Notes: generated by a model not told the origin, from the sequence alone. A stretch of 64,000 bases of DNA from Hyphomicrobiales bacterium (GCA_900469625.1 UBXV01000021.1:1-64000); one strand, 5' to 3'. Shown: positions 8,234 through 18,694, numbered from the stretch's first letter. Program-made: numbers and translations.

Positions 8234-10048
8234 TTACTGGGCGTTTTCGTCCCACCAGACCGGCAACTGGTAGCCATAGAGCGGCACGGTCGCCGGCCGG
8301 GCGATATGCTTGCGCCTGGCGACCCACTGTGCGTCCAGATGGTAGAGCGGCACGAGATAGGAATTGTTGACCAGCAACCGATCATGTGCCCGCACCGCGG
8401 CGGTAAAATCCTCGGACGTCCTGGCCTGCAGGATGTTTTCAACCATCCGGTCGACGTCCTTGTCGGCGACGCCGGCAAAATTGTCGCTGCCCTGGCGGTC
8501 GCGCGACTGTGATGTCCAGCGGCCGACCTGCTCGACGCCCGGCGACAGCGTCGACGGGAACGACTTGATAATGACGTCGTAGTCGAAGGACTGGCTGCGC
8601 TGCTGGTATTGCGAATCGTCGACGGTCCGCACGGAGGCCTTGATGCCGAGCGGCGCCAGGAAACGCTGGTAGGCGAGGGCGATCTTCTCCTGACCGGCAT
8701 TCTGGCTCATGATCTCGAAGGCGAGCGGCGCGCCTTTGGCGTCCACCATCTTGCCGTCCTTGATCTGATAGCCAGCCTCGCGCAGCAGCGAGACAGCGAC
8801 GCGCAGCACGTTGCGGTCGCGCCCCGAAGCGTCCGTTACCGGCAGGCGGTAGGTGCCGTCGAGGATCGCCGGGTTGATATGCTCGCGCGCATCGCCGATC
8901 AGACCGAGTTCGCGGTCATCGGCTGCCGCGCCGAGGAACGAAAGCGTCGAGTTCTGCCAATAGCTCTGGGTGCGGGTGTAGGCGCTGTCGAACAGGTTCT
9001 TGTTGACCCATTCGAAATCGAAGACGAGGGCCAGGCCCTGGCGGAGCTTCAGGTTGTCGAACATCCCCTTGCGGGTATTGAAGACGATGCCGAGCATGCC
9101 CGATGGTGTCTTCGGCGTGAACGTCTCCTTGACGACGTCGCCGGAGCGAACGGCCGGAAAATCGTAGCCGCGGGCCCATTTCGTGGCGCTGCCCTCGGCG
9201 TAGATGTCGATCTCGCCCTTCTTGAAGGCCTCGAAAAGGGAGTTCTCCTGCAAGAAATATTCGACGGAGATTTCGTCATAGTTGTCGAAGCCCACCTTGG
9301 AGGGCAGGTTCTTCGCCCAGTAATCCGGATTGCGGCGGTAGACGATGCGCTCGCCAGGCTTGACCTCTGCAACGCGGTAGGGCCCGGAGCCGACCGGCGG
9401 CTTGAGCGTCGTCTGGTCGAAGGTCGCCACATCCGTTGCATGTTTTGGCAAGACGGGAGAGAGGCCGAGAAGCAGCGGAAGCTCGCGGTCGGCATCTTCG
9501 GTGAAGGTGAAGCGGACGCTGAGGTCTCCGACCTTCTCGAGCTTGGCCACCTTCGCCATCCGGTTGGCGAAGGGAACGCGGCCCTTGTCGCGCATCAGCT
9601 CGAACGTAAAGATGACGTCGTCAGCTGTGACGGGCTGGCCATCGGCCCAGCGGGCATCCGGGTTGATATTGAACTGGATGAACGTACGGTCGTCGTCCCA
9701 TTCCACCGTCTGGGCGAGTAGGCCGTACATCGTGAAGGGTTCGTCGCGAGAGCGCTGCATCAGCGATTCGTAGACGAGATTGCCATATTCCGGATCCCAC
9801 ATGCCGCGCGCCGTCGTGCGCATGCTCTTCAGAATGAAGGGATTGAGGCTGTCGAAGGTCCCGACCACCCCATAGGAAATCTTGCCGCCCTTCTTTACAT
9901 CGGGGTTGACGTAGGGGAAACTTTTGAAATCCGCGGGCAAAGCGGGTTCGCCATGCATCGAGATGGCGTGGACGGGTGCGGCCAATGCGGCGCCACCGAA
10001 TGCGGTTGCGGCCAACAGGATGGCCAGACCGGAAAGAATTGTGCGCAA
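8234..10048 (-). CDS. Extracellular solute-binding protein, family 5 (YejA-like)
   Basis: This 604-residue protein begins with a Sec signal peptide (MRTILSGLAILLAATAFGG, cleavage likely after GAALA). The mature part follows the peptide/nickel-binding family-5 plan: an N-terminal lobe with GTFDSLNPF, then WADGQPVTADDVIFTFE, then VGSGPYRVAEVKPG, and a hinged C-terminal lobe ending in VPLYGYQLPVWWDE. The KSMRTTARGM segment and the overall length suggest the YejA-type oligopeptide group. No permease or ATPase gene lies beside it, so it must serve transporters encoded elsewhere or act as an orphan. Confidence 0.88.
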   Translation of the reverse strand: MRTILSGLAILLAATAFGGAALAAPVHAISMHGEPALPADFKSFPYVNPDVKKGGKISYGVVGTFDSLNPFILKSMRTTARGMWDPEYGNLVYESLMQRSRDEPFTMYGLLAQTVEWDDDRTFIQFNINPDARWADGQPVTADDVIFTFELMRDKGRVPFANRMAKVAKLEKVGDLSVRFTFTEDADRELPLLLGLSPVLPKHATDVATFDQTTLKPPVGSGPYRVAEVKPGERIVYRRNPDYWAKNLPSKVGFDNYDEISVEYFLQENSLFEAFKKGEIDIYAEGSATKWARGYDFPAVRSGDVVKETFTPKTPSGMLGIVFNTRKGMFDNLKLRQGLALVFDFEWVNKNLFDSAYTRTQSYWQNSTLSFLGAAADDRELGLIGDAREHINPAILDGTYRLPVTDASGRDRNVLRVAVSLLREAGYQIKDGKMVDAKGAPLAFEIMSQNAGQEKIALAYQRFLAPLGIKASVRTVDDSQYQQRSQSFDYDVIIKSFPSTLSPGVEQVGRWTSQSRDRQGSDNFAGVADKDVDRMVENILQARTSEDFTAAVRAHDRLLVNNSYLVPLYHLDAQWVARRKHIARPATVPLYGYQLPVWWDENAQ

Positions 10049-10318
10049 CGGTATCTCCAGTGAAGTGGCATTTGGCCGATTCCCGGCACGTTACCAATGC
10101 CGGCCGACAATTCCAACCGACGCTATACGCAAATTCGGGCAGGCAAGAGGTCAAAAAAAAGCAAGAAACACTGGATAAACCGCACGAGCCAATGTAACAG
10201 GTGTTTCCGGAAACGGGGTCATGCATTTGCCTTATTTGGCCAACAGGACAACGGCGGCTGACGATACTCACCTGCGGAACGAATGTTCCGTTACCGGATT
10301 TCAGGAGACGGAATCACA

Positions 10319-10948
10319 ATGTTCTTCAAGTCGAACTTCACCAAACGTGCGGGTCTGGCAACGCTGGCGCTCTCGGTAGCAGCTGCGGGCGTCCCGAGCG
10401 TTGCATCTGCCCAGCAGGCAGGTGGCAAGCCTCCGCAGGGTTGGTTCAAGGTCTGCACCAAGCAGGAAGACAACGATGTCTGCATCGTTCAGAACCTCTT
10501 GACGGCAAACAACGGTCAGCTCGTGACCGCAGTCGGCCTCATCACCGTGACCGGCAAGGTCAACCGCAAGGTCCTGCAGATCTCGGTCCCGTCGGCCCGC
10601 CTGATCCCGACCGGCGTTCAGATGCAGATCGACGGCGGCAAGCCGGTGAAGCTCGACTACGCCATCTGCATGCCCGACAAGTGCGTGGCTGAAGCGCCGC
10701 TCTCCGACCAGCTGATCGCCAGCCTGAAGAAGGGCAACGAGGTGGTCTTCACCTCCGTCAACTTCCAGCGCGCGCCGAACCCGATCAAGATGGGCCTCGA
10801 AGGCTTTACCGGCATTTTCGACGGCGAGCCGATCGAACAGTCGCAGCTCGAAGAGCGTCAGCGCCTGCTGCAGGAAGAAATGCAGAAGAAGGCTGAAGAC
10901 GCACGCAAGAAGCTTGAAGAAGCCCAGAAGGCCGCCAAGCAGAACTAA
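10319..10948 (+). CDS. Invasion-associated locus B (IalB) family protein
   Basis: A 209-residue exported protein with a signal peptide ending near GVPSVASAQ. The IalB-like domain follows at about residues 38-165: GWFKVCTKQEDNDVCIVQN, then KLDYAICMPDKCVAEA, with four cysteines that could form two disulfides. The last ~35 residues are highly charged (QLEERQRLLQEEMQKKAED) and predicted coiled coil. The family is named from a Bartonella invasion factor but is widespread in free-living rhizobia, so no virulence role should be assumed. The ATG is preceded by CAGGAGACGG. A strong terminator follows. Confidence 0.88.
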   Translation: MFFKSNFTKRAGLATLALSVAAAGVPSVASAQQAGGKPPQGWFKVCTKQEDNDVCIVQNLLTANNGQLVTAVGLITVTGKVNRKVLQISVPSARLIPTGVQMQIDGGKPVKLDYAICMPDKCVAEAPLSDQLIASLKKGNEVVFTSVNFQRAPNPIKMGLEGFTGIFDGEPIEQSQLEERQRLLQEEMQKKAEDARKKLEEAQKAAKQN

Positions 10949-10972
10949 GCGCTTCCGCTATCTCAGACATAA

Positions 10973-11003
10973 AAAAACGCCCGGACGGTGTCCGGGCGTT
11001 TTT
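10973..11003. terminator. Bidirectional terminator between ialB-like gene and hspQ
   Basis: CGCCCGGAC and GTCCGGGCG form a nine-pair stem with a GGT loop. A runs lie on the left and T runs on the right, so it can end the exported-protein transcript and the converging hspQ transcript. Confidence 0.9.
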
Positions 11004-11067
11004 CATTTGAGCTGGAGGCAACGAGGTTTCCAGCCATCCTCGACGCGTCTATCAGGACGCGGGGTGG

Positions 11068-11397
11068 TTAGTGGCTGAAGGTGACCTTGGGCTTGTAGTG
11101 CCCGATGTCGTCCTTATCGAACAGGGCGTCGACCTGAGCGTGGCGTATCGGCCGATCGCTCTCGTCGGAAACCAGGTTCTGCTCGGACACATAGGCGACA
11201 TACTCGCTGTCGTCGTTCTCGGCGAACAGGTGGTAGAAGGGCTGATCCTTGGCTGGGCGGATCTCCTGCGGAATGGCATTCCACCATTCCTCGGTGTTTG
11301 CGTATTCCGGGTCGACGTCGAAGACGACGCCGCGGAACGGGAAAACCCGATGGCGAACCACCTGTCCGATCTCGAATTTCGCGTTTCTCTGTTTCAT
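11068..11397 (-). CDS. hspQ: Heat shock protein HspQ (hemimethylated-DNA-binding fold)
   Basis: The 109-residue protein matches the HspQ/YccV family: KFEIGQVVRHRVFPFRGVV near the N-terminus, then WWNAIPQEIRPAKDQPFYHL, and YVAYVSEQNL toward the end. In enterobacteria HspQ modulates Lon protease and binds hemimethylated DNA; the role here is inferred from family membership. The start MKQRNAKF is chosen because homology begins there. An ATG four codons upstream sits directly on the AAAGGA site with no spacer. Confidence 0.9.
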   Translation of the reverse strand: MKQRNAKFEIGQVVRHRVFPFRGVVFDVDPEYANTEEWWNAIPQEIRPAKDQPFYHLFAENDDSEYVAYVSEQNLVSDESDRPIRHAQVDALFDKDDIGHYKPKVTFSH

Positions 11398-11520
11398 GAC
11401 GCAACACATCCTTTCAAGGGATTATCTGGGTTGCCAGACCCAAAACATCAATAGGGTGTCATGCACGGCTTCGTGTACGCCTCAAAAACACTCCTCTTCA
11501 AAGCAGCAGCGCGTTCCCCC

Positions 11521-11560
11521 AAAAAACAAGCCGGCGGGATCCCTTGAACCCCGCCGGCTT
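11521..11560 (-). terminator. Rho-independent terminator of glnA
   Basis: On the minus strand an eleven-pair stem (AAGCCGGCGGG with CCCGCCGGCTT) is followed by G and six T residues, about 50 bases after the glnA stop codon. Confidence 0.9.
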
Positions 11561-11610
11561 GCCATGTCGTTTCAAACCGGATGCGGCATGCGCCGACCGG
11601 CCCGTCGGTC

Positions 11611-13020
11611 TTAGACCGAGTAGTACATGTCGTACTCGACCGGGTGCGGGGTCATTTCGTAGCGCATGACTTCGTGCATCTTCAGTTCGATGAAGGAATC
11701 GATCTGGTCGTCGTCGAACACGCCGCCGGCGGTCAGGTACTTGCGATCCTTGTCGAGGCTCTCGAGCGCTTCGCGCAGCGAGCCGCAGACGGTCGGGATC
11801 TTCTTCAGTTCCTTCGGCGGCAGGTCATAGAGGTCCTTGTCCATGGCCTTGCCCGGATGCAGCTTGTTCTTGATGCCGTCGAGGCCGGCCATCAGCATTG
11901 CTGCGAAGGCGAGGTAGGGGTTCGCGGTCGGGTCCGGGAAGCGGACTTCGACGCGCTTGGCCTTCGGGTTGGTGCCGAACGGAATGCGGCACGAGGCCGA
12001 GCGGTTGCGCGCGGAATAGGCCAGCAGAACCGGTGCTTCATAACCCGGGACGAGACGCTTGTAGGAGTTCGTCGACGGGTTGGTGAACGCGTTCAGCGAC
12101 TTGGCATGCTTGATGATGCCGCCGATGAAGTAGAGGCACGATTCCGACAGGCCGGCATATTCGTCGCCAGCGAAGGTCGGCTTGCCGTCCTTCCAGATCG
12201 ACAGGTGGACGTGCATGCCCGAGCCGTTGTCGCCGAAGATCGGCTTCGGCATGAAGGTTGCCGTCTTGCCGTAGGCGTTGGCGACCTGGTGCACGACGTA
12301 CTTGTAGATCTGCATCTTGTCGGCGTTGCGAACCAACGCGTCGAACTTGACGCCGAGTTCGTGCTGGGCAGCGGCCACTTCGTGGTGGTGCTTTTCGACG
12401 GTAACGCCCATTTCGGACAGAACCGTCAGCATTTCGGAGCGCATGTCCTGGCAGCTGTCGATCGGCGGAACCGGGAAATAGCCGCCCTTGACGCGCGGAC
12501 GATGGCCGAGGTTGCCGGTCTCGTAGTCGGTGTCGTCGTTGGACGGCAGTTCCGAGGAGTCGAGCTTGAAGCCGGTGTTGTAGGGGTCGGCCTTGTACTT
12601 GACGTCGTCGAAGACGAAGAATTCGGCTTCCGGGCCGACGAAGACGGTGTCGCCGATGCCGGATGCCTTGAGGTAGGCTTCAGCCTTCTTGGCCGTGCCG
12701 CGCGGATCGCGGTTGTAGGCTTCGCCCGAGACCGGGTCGAGAATGTCGCAGATGATGACCATCGTCGACTGCGCGAAGAACGGGTCCATATGCGCTGTTT
12801 CCGGATCGGGCATCAGCACCATGTCGGACTCGTTGATGGCCTTCCAGCCGCCAATCGAGGAGCCGTCGAACATGACGCCGTCGGCGAACATGTCTTCGTC
12901 GACGCAGACGACGTCCATCGTTACGTGCTGCAGCTTGCCCTTCGGATCGGTAAAGCGCAGGTCGACGAACTTGACGTCGTTGTCCTTGATTTGCTTCAGA
13001 ATATCGCTTGCAGTCGTCAT
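11611..13020 (-). CDS. glnA: Glutamine synthetase type I
   Basis: GlnA condenses ammonium and glutamate to glutamine in an ATP-dependent reaction. The 469-residue length is that of GSI-beta. Signature segments include [27 protein letters not shown] and [15 protein letters not shown]. The adenylylation tyrosine lies at residue 398 in [10 protein letters not shown], so activity should be controlled by GlnE. It is 65 bases downstream of glnB on the same strand and probably shares its sigma-54 promoter. A strong terminator closes the operon. Confidence 0.98.
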   Translation of the reverse strand: MTTASDILKQIKDNDVKFVDLRFTDPKGKLQHVTMDVVCVDEDMFADGVMFDGSSIGGWKAINESDMVLMPDPETAHMDPFFAQSTMVIICDILDPVSGEAYNRDPRGTAKKAEAYLKASGIGDTVFVGPEAEFFVFDDVKYKADPYNTGFKLDSSELPSNDDTDYETGNLGHRPRVKGGYFPVPPIDSCQDMRSEMLTVLSEMGVTVEKHHHEVAAAQHELGVKFDALVRNADKMQIYKYVVHQVANAYGKTATFMPKPIFGDNGSGMHVHLSIWKDGKPTFAGDEYAGLSESCLYFIGGIIKHAKSLNAFTNPSTNSYKRLVPGYEAPVLLAYSARNRSASCRIPFGTNPKAKRVEVRFPDPTANPYLAFAAMLMAGLDGIKNKLHPGKAMDKDLYDLPPKELKKIPTVCGSLREALESLDKDRKYLTAGGVFDDDQIDSFIELKMHEVMRYEMTPHPVEYDMYYSV

Positions 13021-13085
13021 GTTCGGTAATTCCCTGTGTGAGATGACGAGATTTGAAAGTGGCAGGGCCGAGTGGCCCTTGAGGA

Positions 13086-13767
<682 letters not shown>

Positions 13768-15243
13768 ATGCACGCATCGCTCCAAGACCTCTTGATCACG
13801 CCGGCTCAAATGGCCGCAATCGACCTGGCGGCTGCCCGATCGGGGATCGACAGCTTCCTGTTGATGCGCTGCGCCGGATCGGCGGTGGCTGCCGCTGTAC
13901 TCAGGCATTACCCGCAGGCGCAGCGCTATGTCGTGCTGTGCGGCCCCGGCAATAATGGTGGCGACGGCTATGTCGCTGCACAGGCTCTGGTCGAGAGTGG
14001 TGCGGATGTCGCGGTCTTCGCCTTCGGCGATCCATCCACGCTTCACGGCGACGCCGCCTGTGCGCGACGGCTGTGGCGTGGGACGATTGGGCCGCTTGCC
14101 GATCTCGTGCCGCGCAGCGGAGACGTCATCGTCGATGCGCTCTTCGGTGCAGGACTAGCGCGCGATTTGCCTGGGCCCGTTGTCGCGGCAATCGAAAGGG
14201 TCAATGCGGAAGATCTTCCCATTGTTGCCGTCGACCTGCCGACGGGCGTGGATGGTCGGACCGGACAGGTCAGGGGTGCCGCCTTCGCTGCACGTCACAC
14301 GATCACGTTCATGGCCAGGAAGCCTGGACACCTGCTGCTGCCCGGCCGCTCGCTATGCGGCGCGCTTGAGGTCCACGATATCGGCATTCCCGCACGTATC
14401 GTGGTGGCAGAGGAAGGTGGCCTGCGCGTCAACGCGCCGGCGCTCTGGTCGGTGCGTGCGGCAAGGCTCGATGCGTCGAGCCATAAATTCCGGCGCGGCC
14501 ATCTCGTGGTGTTCTCGGGCGGGGCGCAGGCAACGGGTGCGGCGCGCCTGTCGGCCACGGCCGGTCTTGCGGCCGGGGCGGGCCTGGTCACGGTCGCATC
14601 GCCGACGTCTGCCCTAGAGGCCAATGCAGCCCATCTGACGGCCGTGATGCTGAAGGCGATAGACGACGGGCAGGACCTGGACCGATGGTTGCAGGATGTG
14701 AGGCTCGGTGCGTTTGTTCTCGGACCTGGATTCGGCATCGGTGACCTCGCGCGCAACTTTGCGCTTACGCTTTGCGACCGGGCGCTGGTGCTTGATGCCG
14801 ATGGCATTACCTCGTTCCAGGCGCACACGACGGCGTTGTTCGCCCGGCTGGCGGCCGCTACGGGCAGGGTGGTGATGACGCCGCATGAAGGTGAATTTGC
14901 CCGGCTGTTCCACGAAATTGCGCGGGACTTCAGCCTATCGAAGATCGAGAAGGCACAGGCAGCCGCACGGATCAGTCATGCCACGATCGTCTACAAGGGT
15001 GCCGACACGGTGATCGCCAGCCCCGATGGCAAGGTTGCCGTCAATGCCAACGCACCGCCGTGGCTGGCGACAGCCGGATCCGGTGATGTGCTTGCCGGAA
15101 TTATCGGCGCGCATCTGGCGCAGGGTATGCCCGCCTTCGAGGCGGCGGCGGCGGGTGTCTGGCGCCATGGCGCAGCCGGCACACGGGCCGGAGTTGGACT
15201 GACCGCCGAGACGCTGGTTGCGTCGATCCCGCCGCTTGGCTGA
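13768..15243 (+). CDS. nnrD: Bifunctional NAD(P)H-hydrate epimerase / ADP-dependent dehydratase
   Basis: This enzyme repairs damaged NAD(P)HX. The 491 residues contain two fused domains. The N-terminal YjeF-type epimerase (about residues 10-215) has CGPGNNGGDGYVAA at 58-71. The C-terminal ribokinase-like dehydratase (about 230-491) has HKFRRGHLVVFSGG, MTPHEGEFARLF, YKGADTVIASPDG and the nucleotide-binding GSGDVLAG. The fusion is the normal bacterial form. It is divergent from glnB, and its stop lies 77 bases before the convergent gpt gene. Confidence 0.95.
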   Translation: MHASLQDLLITPAQMAAIDLAAARSGIDSFLLMRCAGSAVAAAVLRHYPQAQRYVVLCGPGNNGGDGYVAAQALVESGADVAVFAFGDPSTLHGDAACARRLWRGTIGPLADLVPRSGDVIVDALFGAGLARDLPGPVVAAIERVNAEDLPIVAVDLPTGVDGRTGQVRGAAFAARHTITFMARKPGHLLLPGRSLCGALEVHDIGIPARIVVAEEGGLRVNAPALWSVRAARLDASSHKFRRGHLVVFSGGAQATGAARLSATAGLAAGAGLVTVASPTSALEANAAHLTAVMLKAIDDGQDLDRWLQDVRLGAFVLGPGFGIGDLARNFALTLCDRALVLDADGITSFQAHTTALFARLAAATGRVVMTPHEGEFARLFHEIARDFSLSKIEKAQAAARISHATIVYKGADTVIASPDGKVAVNANAPPWLATAGSGDVLAGIIGAHLAQGMPAFEAAAAGVWRHGAAGTRAGVGLTAETLVASIPPLG

Positions 15244-15270
15244 CACGTCTGGTGTCGTCACATGCACGAC

Positions 15271-15308
15271 GGAAAACGCCCTCGGATCGCCCGTGCGAGC
15301 CGAGGGCG
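15271..15308 (-). terminator. Terminator of gpt
   Basis: On the minus strand CGCCCTCGG and CCGAGGGCG form a nine-pair stem followed by TTTTCC, just after the gpt stop codon. Confidence 0.75.
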
Positions 15309-15320
15309 CTGAAATGCTGA

Positions 15321-15818
15321 TTAACCGCGTGTGCCCTTGGCGATCGGCTCCTGATAGGTGAAGCCCAAATCCCAGGGGAAGTAGATCCAGGTGTCCTGGC
15401 TGACTTCGGTGACAAAGGTGTCGACCATCGGCCGGCCCTGGGGCTTGGCGTAGACGGCGGCAAAATGTGCCTTCGGCAGCATGGCGCGAACCTCGGCTGC
15501 CGTCTTGCCGGTGTCGGTCAGGTCGTCGATGATCAGCACGCCTTCGCCGCCATCCTTGGCGATCTCCGGCGCAATGCCCTTCAGCACCTTCATCTGACCT
15601 TGCGTGTCGTAGTCATGGTAGGAGGCGATGCAGACCGTCTCGATCATACGAATGTTGAGCTCGCGGCAGATGATAGCCGCCGGCACCAAGCCGCCGCGGG
15701 TGATGCAGACCATCGCGCGCCATTCCTGCCCCTGGTCGGCCAATCGCCAGGCGAGTGCCCGTGCATCACGGTGAAACTGATCCCAGGAAACGGGGAAGGC
15801 TTTATCGGGCAGGGACAT
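15321..15818 (-). CDS. gpt: Xanthine phosphoribosyltransferase
   Basis: This purine salvage enzyme transfers phosphoribosyl from PRPP to xanthine or guanine. It is 165 residues when started at [14 protein letters not shown]; the longer in-frame start lacks conservation. The PRPP-binding loop [13 protein letters not shown] is at residues 94-106, and [16 protein letters not shown] precedes it. The aromatic [10 protein letters not shown] segment near the C-terminus belongs to the base-binding hood. The gene stands alone between converging nnrD and a CinA-type gene on the same strand. Confidence 0.93.
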   Translation of the reverse strand: MSLPDKAFPVSWDQFHRDARALAWRLADQGQEWRAMVCITRGGLVPAAIICRELNIRMIETVCIASYHDYDTQGQMKVLKGIAPEIAKDGGEGVLIIDDLTDTGKTAAEVRAMLPKAHFAAVYAKPQGRPMVDTFVTEVSQDTWIYFPWDLGFTYQEPIAKGTRG

Positions 15819-15983
15819 TGGTGGGCTCCGGATTGTCTGGACGATGTAACGACGAAGCATCCGGCAGATCGGGCAGGCGCAGACGCTTCATCCTGATTTG
15901 CCGACATGCAATAGCGGCAATGATGGCCGATGTGCAAGGCCCTCGCATGCCTGCCATCTGGGCAGTACGGGGCGTGGCCGTGT

Positions 15984-16739
15984 TCATGCCTTGGCGCGGG
16001 AGGCGGTAATCGCATCGATCATCGCCTGCACATCGTTTGCTGCCGCCGACAGAGCCTGCGGATCGCGGGCCCGGACGACGATGTCGGTGGAGAAAACCTT
16101 GCCGTCGAATTTGGGGTAGGAGCCGATGCTCGTCTGCGGATGGTCTTTCTGGACCTGGGTCAACGGCGTGCCGATATCGCCTTCGCCGTAGGGGGAGCGT
16201 ACCGATTGCGAAAGCAGCGGCGTGCCCGTCTGCAACTCCGGCATGATCGCATCGAGCATCGCCTGAAATACCTGCGGCACGCCCGCCATCACGTGCACGT
16301 TGCCGATTGCAAAGCCCGGAGCCGTTGAGACCGGATTGGCAATCAGCCGCGACCCTTCCGGCATGCGCGCCATGCGCTTGCGGGCGTCGGAGAATTCCAT
16401 GCCGCGACGCCCGTACATAGCAGCCAGCAGCGCCATCGCTCGCTCGTCATAGATGCACTCGACACCGAAAGCCGCCGACACGGCGTCGGCCGTGATGTCG
16501 TCATGGGTCGGGCCGATGCCGCCGGAGGTGAAGATATAGTCGTAGCGTGGGCGCACGGCGTTGATGGCGTCGACGATCGATGCCTCCTCGTCGGGCACGA
16601 TCCGGACCTCGCGCAGATCGATGCCGACCATCGTCATCATGTCGGCGAGGTGGCCGATATTCTTGTCCTTGGTTCTGCCTGATAACAGCTCGTCGCCGAT
16701 AGCGACCATGGCGGCAGTGACGATCTTGGGGCTGCTCAT
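15984..16739 (-). CDS. CinA/MoaB-like molybdopterin-binding domain protein
   Basis: The 251-residue protein carries the MoCF-binding fold: AAMVAIGDELLSGRTKDKN at the start and FTSGGIGPTHDDITADAV near residues 70-87, with SGGxGPTxDD as the family signature. It matches the N-terminal domain of competence/damage-inducible CinA, but the C-terminal nicotinamide-nucleotide amidase domain is absent. Short forms of this kind are common in alphaproteobacteria. The exact substrate is unknown. It is divergent from wrbA. Confidence 0.88.
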   Translation of the reverse strand: MSSPKIVTAAMVAIGDELLSGRTKDKNIGHLADMMTMVGIDLREVRIVPDEEASIVDAINAVRPRYDYIFTSGGIGPTHDDITADAVSAAFGVECIYDERAMALLAAMYGRRGMEFSDARKRMARMPEGSRLIANPVSTAPGFAIGNVHVMAGVPQVFQAMLDAIMPELQTGTPLLSQSVRSPYGEGDIGTPLTQVQKDHPQTSIGSYPKFDGKVFSTDIVVRARDPQALSAAANDVQAMIDAITASRAKA

Positions 16740-16903
16740 TGGCGATCCTGCTTATGTGAGGCAATTGTTCAGTAGCATCTCGTGATTGTTCGAGAATTGA
16801 GAACGCTCTGTTGACCGTGCGGCTTCTGGCAACCGGTCGCATTTTGATAAATCCTGCACCCGATGGTAATCAAGCGGAATTGCCTGAATCCAAAGGAGCA
16901 TTT

Positions 16904-17503
16904 ATGGCCAAGGTTCTTGTTCTCTACTATTCGGCATACGGCCACATCGAAACGATGGCTTACGCGGTGGCCGAAGGGGCCAAGTCGGCAGGTGCCGACG
17001 TGGTCGTCAAGCGCGTCCCCGAACTGGTGCCGGAAGACGTGGCCAAGGCATCCCATTTCAAGGTGGATCAGGCAGCACCGATCGCGACCGTCGACGAACT
17101 GGCAGGTTACGACGCCATCATCTTCGGTGCCGGCACGCGCTACGGCACCGTCGCATCGCAGATGCGCAACTTCATCGACCAGACCGGCTCGCTCTGGGCG
17201 CAGGGAAAACTGGTCGGCAAGGTTGGCTCGGTCTTCACGTCTTCTGCCACGCAGCATGGCGGCCAGGAATCGACCATTCTCGGCTTCATTCCAACCCTGA
17301 TGCATCACGGCATGATCGTCGTCGGCCTTCCCTATGCCTTCCAGGGCCAGATGGGGCTCGAGGAGATCAAGGGCGGTTCGCCCTACGGCGCCTCGACCAT
17401 CACCGGTGGTGACGGCGCACGCCAGCCCTCGGCAGTCGAACTCGACGCCGCCCGCTACCAGGGGGCTCACGTCGCCAAGATCGCTGCGAAGGTTTCAGCA
17501 TAA
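16904..17503 (+). CDS. wrbA: NAD(P)H:quinone oxidoreductase WrbA
   Basis: WrbA is an FMN-dependent enzyme that reduces quinones by two electrons and limits oxidative stress. The protein is 199 residues from the ATG preceded by AAAGGAGCA. The flavodoxin FMN loop [12 protein letters not shown] is at about residues 8-19. [17 protein letters not shown] and [13 protein letters not shown] are the other flavin contacts. An upstream in-frame start would add a 31-residue non-conserved leader. A good terminator follows. Confidence 0.95.
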   Translation: MAKVLVLYYSAYGHIETMAYAVAEGAKSAGADVVVKRVPELVPEDVAKASHFKVDQAAPIATVDELAGYDAIIFGAGTRYGTVASQMRNFIDQTGSLWAQGKLVGKVGSVFTSSATQHGGQESTILGFIPTLMHHGMIVVGLPYAFQGQMGLEEIKGGSPYGASTITGGDGARQPSAVELDAARYQGAHVAKIAAKVSA

Positions 17504-17532
17504 GCTGTTGAAAAGACGTACAAGCCTGCAGG

Positions 17533-17567
17533 GAAAGCGGCCACCGGAAGGGGCCGCTTTCTCGTTT
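17533..17567 (+). terminator. Terminator of wrbA
   Basis: GAAAGCGGCC and GGCCGCTTTC form a ten-pair stem followed by TCGTTTTG, 30 bases after the wrbA stop. Confidence 0.8.
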
Positions 17568-17734
17568 TGTAACAGCCTGTCACATTCTGATTCGCGAAAG
17601 TGGCCTATTGGCCCCTTCCTGTGTTAATATCCGCTGGTCGGCACCCGTGTGCCTTTGACGAGGAGGAATGTTGGGCCGGGCGGTGACGGCTCGCGAAGGG
17701 CGTGAACGTCTCTTCGCAAGGCAGGGAGAGAAGT

Positions 17735-17977
17735 ATGGCGCGCATCACGTACTCCATCGTTCCCCATGACGGCGGTTGGGCCTACAAGGCAGCCGACGCC
17801 TTTTCGGAACCCTTTCCCAGCCGAGAAATGGCGCTGGCGGCTGCCAAGGCCGCAGCAGCAGAACAGCAGGTCGGCGGCGACGACGAGGACATAAGTTTCC
17901 AGGACGAAAAAGGCGACTGGCACTTCGAACACACCGATGGCGGCGACCGGCCCGAGGCGACCGTCGAAGACGGTTGA
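17735..17977 (+). CDS. Small DUF2188-like protein
   Basis: An 80-residue protein that starts MARITYSIVPHDGGWAYKA after CAGGGAGAG. The arrangement (a short beta strand, GGWAYKAADAFSEPFPSREMALAAA, then an acidic tail) resembles the DUF2188 family, in which a query phrase like 'DGGWAVK...SFPTREEALAAA' is typical. The function is unknown. The C-terminal half is strongly acidic and probably flexible. It sits between wrbA and another small gene with the same orientation. Confidence 0.7.
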   Translation: MARITYSIVPHDGGWAYKAADAFSEPFPSREMALAAAKAAAAEQQVGGDDEDISFQDEKGDWHFEHTDGGDRPEATVEDG

Positions 17978-18069
17978 CTGACTTTTCGGACGATTTGAGC
18001 GGTCCGATCCACATTCAGCATCTGCAAGCGTACTGCGTCCACTGCGTCAGCATTAGCGGAGGATTTTCA

Positions 18070-18288
18070 ATGCGGCATTATAGCGTTCAGATCTTCACCT
18101 GGACTGCCCGTAACGGCGTGCAACAGGTAGGGTCGTCAATTGAAGTCGATGCCCTCAATCCGAAGGCGGCAGCGGTCTCGCTGCTTGGCCTGCGGCTGGA
18201 GGACAAGGGAGCCTGCACGAAATTGGCGGTCAGGGTGTGGCACGATGATGCGCACATGGCCGAATGCGACTGCTTCTACTACCACTGA
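18070..18288 (+). CDS. Small conserved-looking protein, unknown function
   Basis: A 72-residue protein with a strong ribosome site (GGAGG, seven bases before ATG). It begins MRHYSVQIFTWTARNGVQQ and ends with the cysteine- and aromatic-rich CDCFYYH. I do not recognise a family. The C-terminal His-x-Glu-Cys-x-Cys pattern could bind a metal, but this is a guess. It is 92 bases after the DUF2188-like gene and could be co-transcribed. Confidence 0.6.
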   Translation: MRHYSVQIFTWTARNGVQQVGSSIEVDALNPKAAAVSLLGLRLEDKGACTKLAVRVWHDDAHMAECDCFYYH

Positions 18289-18380
18289 GCGGCAAATCGA
18301 TCCCAAGCGAAACGGCTGAAAACCGCGCGTCGAGCGGCGGAAGAGCTATTGACTGGGATGCTCGTCCTGAAATTGTCAAC

Positions 18381-18465
18381 TGGTGCGGGCGGCGGGGATC
18401 GAACCCGCACAGCCAAGGCCGAGAGATTTTAAGTCTCTTGCGTCTACCAGTTTCGCCACGCCCGC
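18381..18465 (-). tRNA. tRNA-Leu (anticodon UAA)
   Basis: The minus strand folds as an 85-base class II tRNA. The acceptor arms are GCGGGCG and CGCCCGC with discriminator A and an encoded CCA. The anticodon stem AGAGA/TCTCT encloses the loop CTTAAAA, giving anticodon TAA for UUA leucine codons. A variable arm and the GGTTCGATCCC T-loop are present. UUA is rare at this base composition, so this tRNA may limit genes that use it. Confidence 0.97.
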
Positions 18466-18694
18466 ACTTTGTGTTTTCAGTACCTTGGGCGCCATGGATT
18501 TGGAAGGGCCGATGACGTTTTTTGTCGTGCGGGTGCGCAGGGAGAAGCCTTGGCTGCGTGGCGCAACCCGCCGCGCCGATCGCATCGGTTTGCCGGGATC
18601 GAACACGCGAGAAGGTCAAAAATTCTGAAGTGGTGTCGTTAATCCTGAGGCGGACCTGCCGCCGCGCCGCACATGGCGCTGAAACGGGGCAAAA

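Noticed and set aside
11581-13029. A 482-residue plus-strand frame opposite glnA
   Set aside because: Antisense to glutamine synthetase, no ribosome site or motif.
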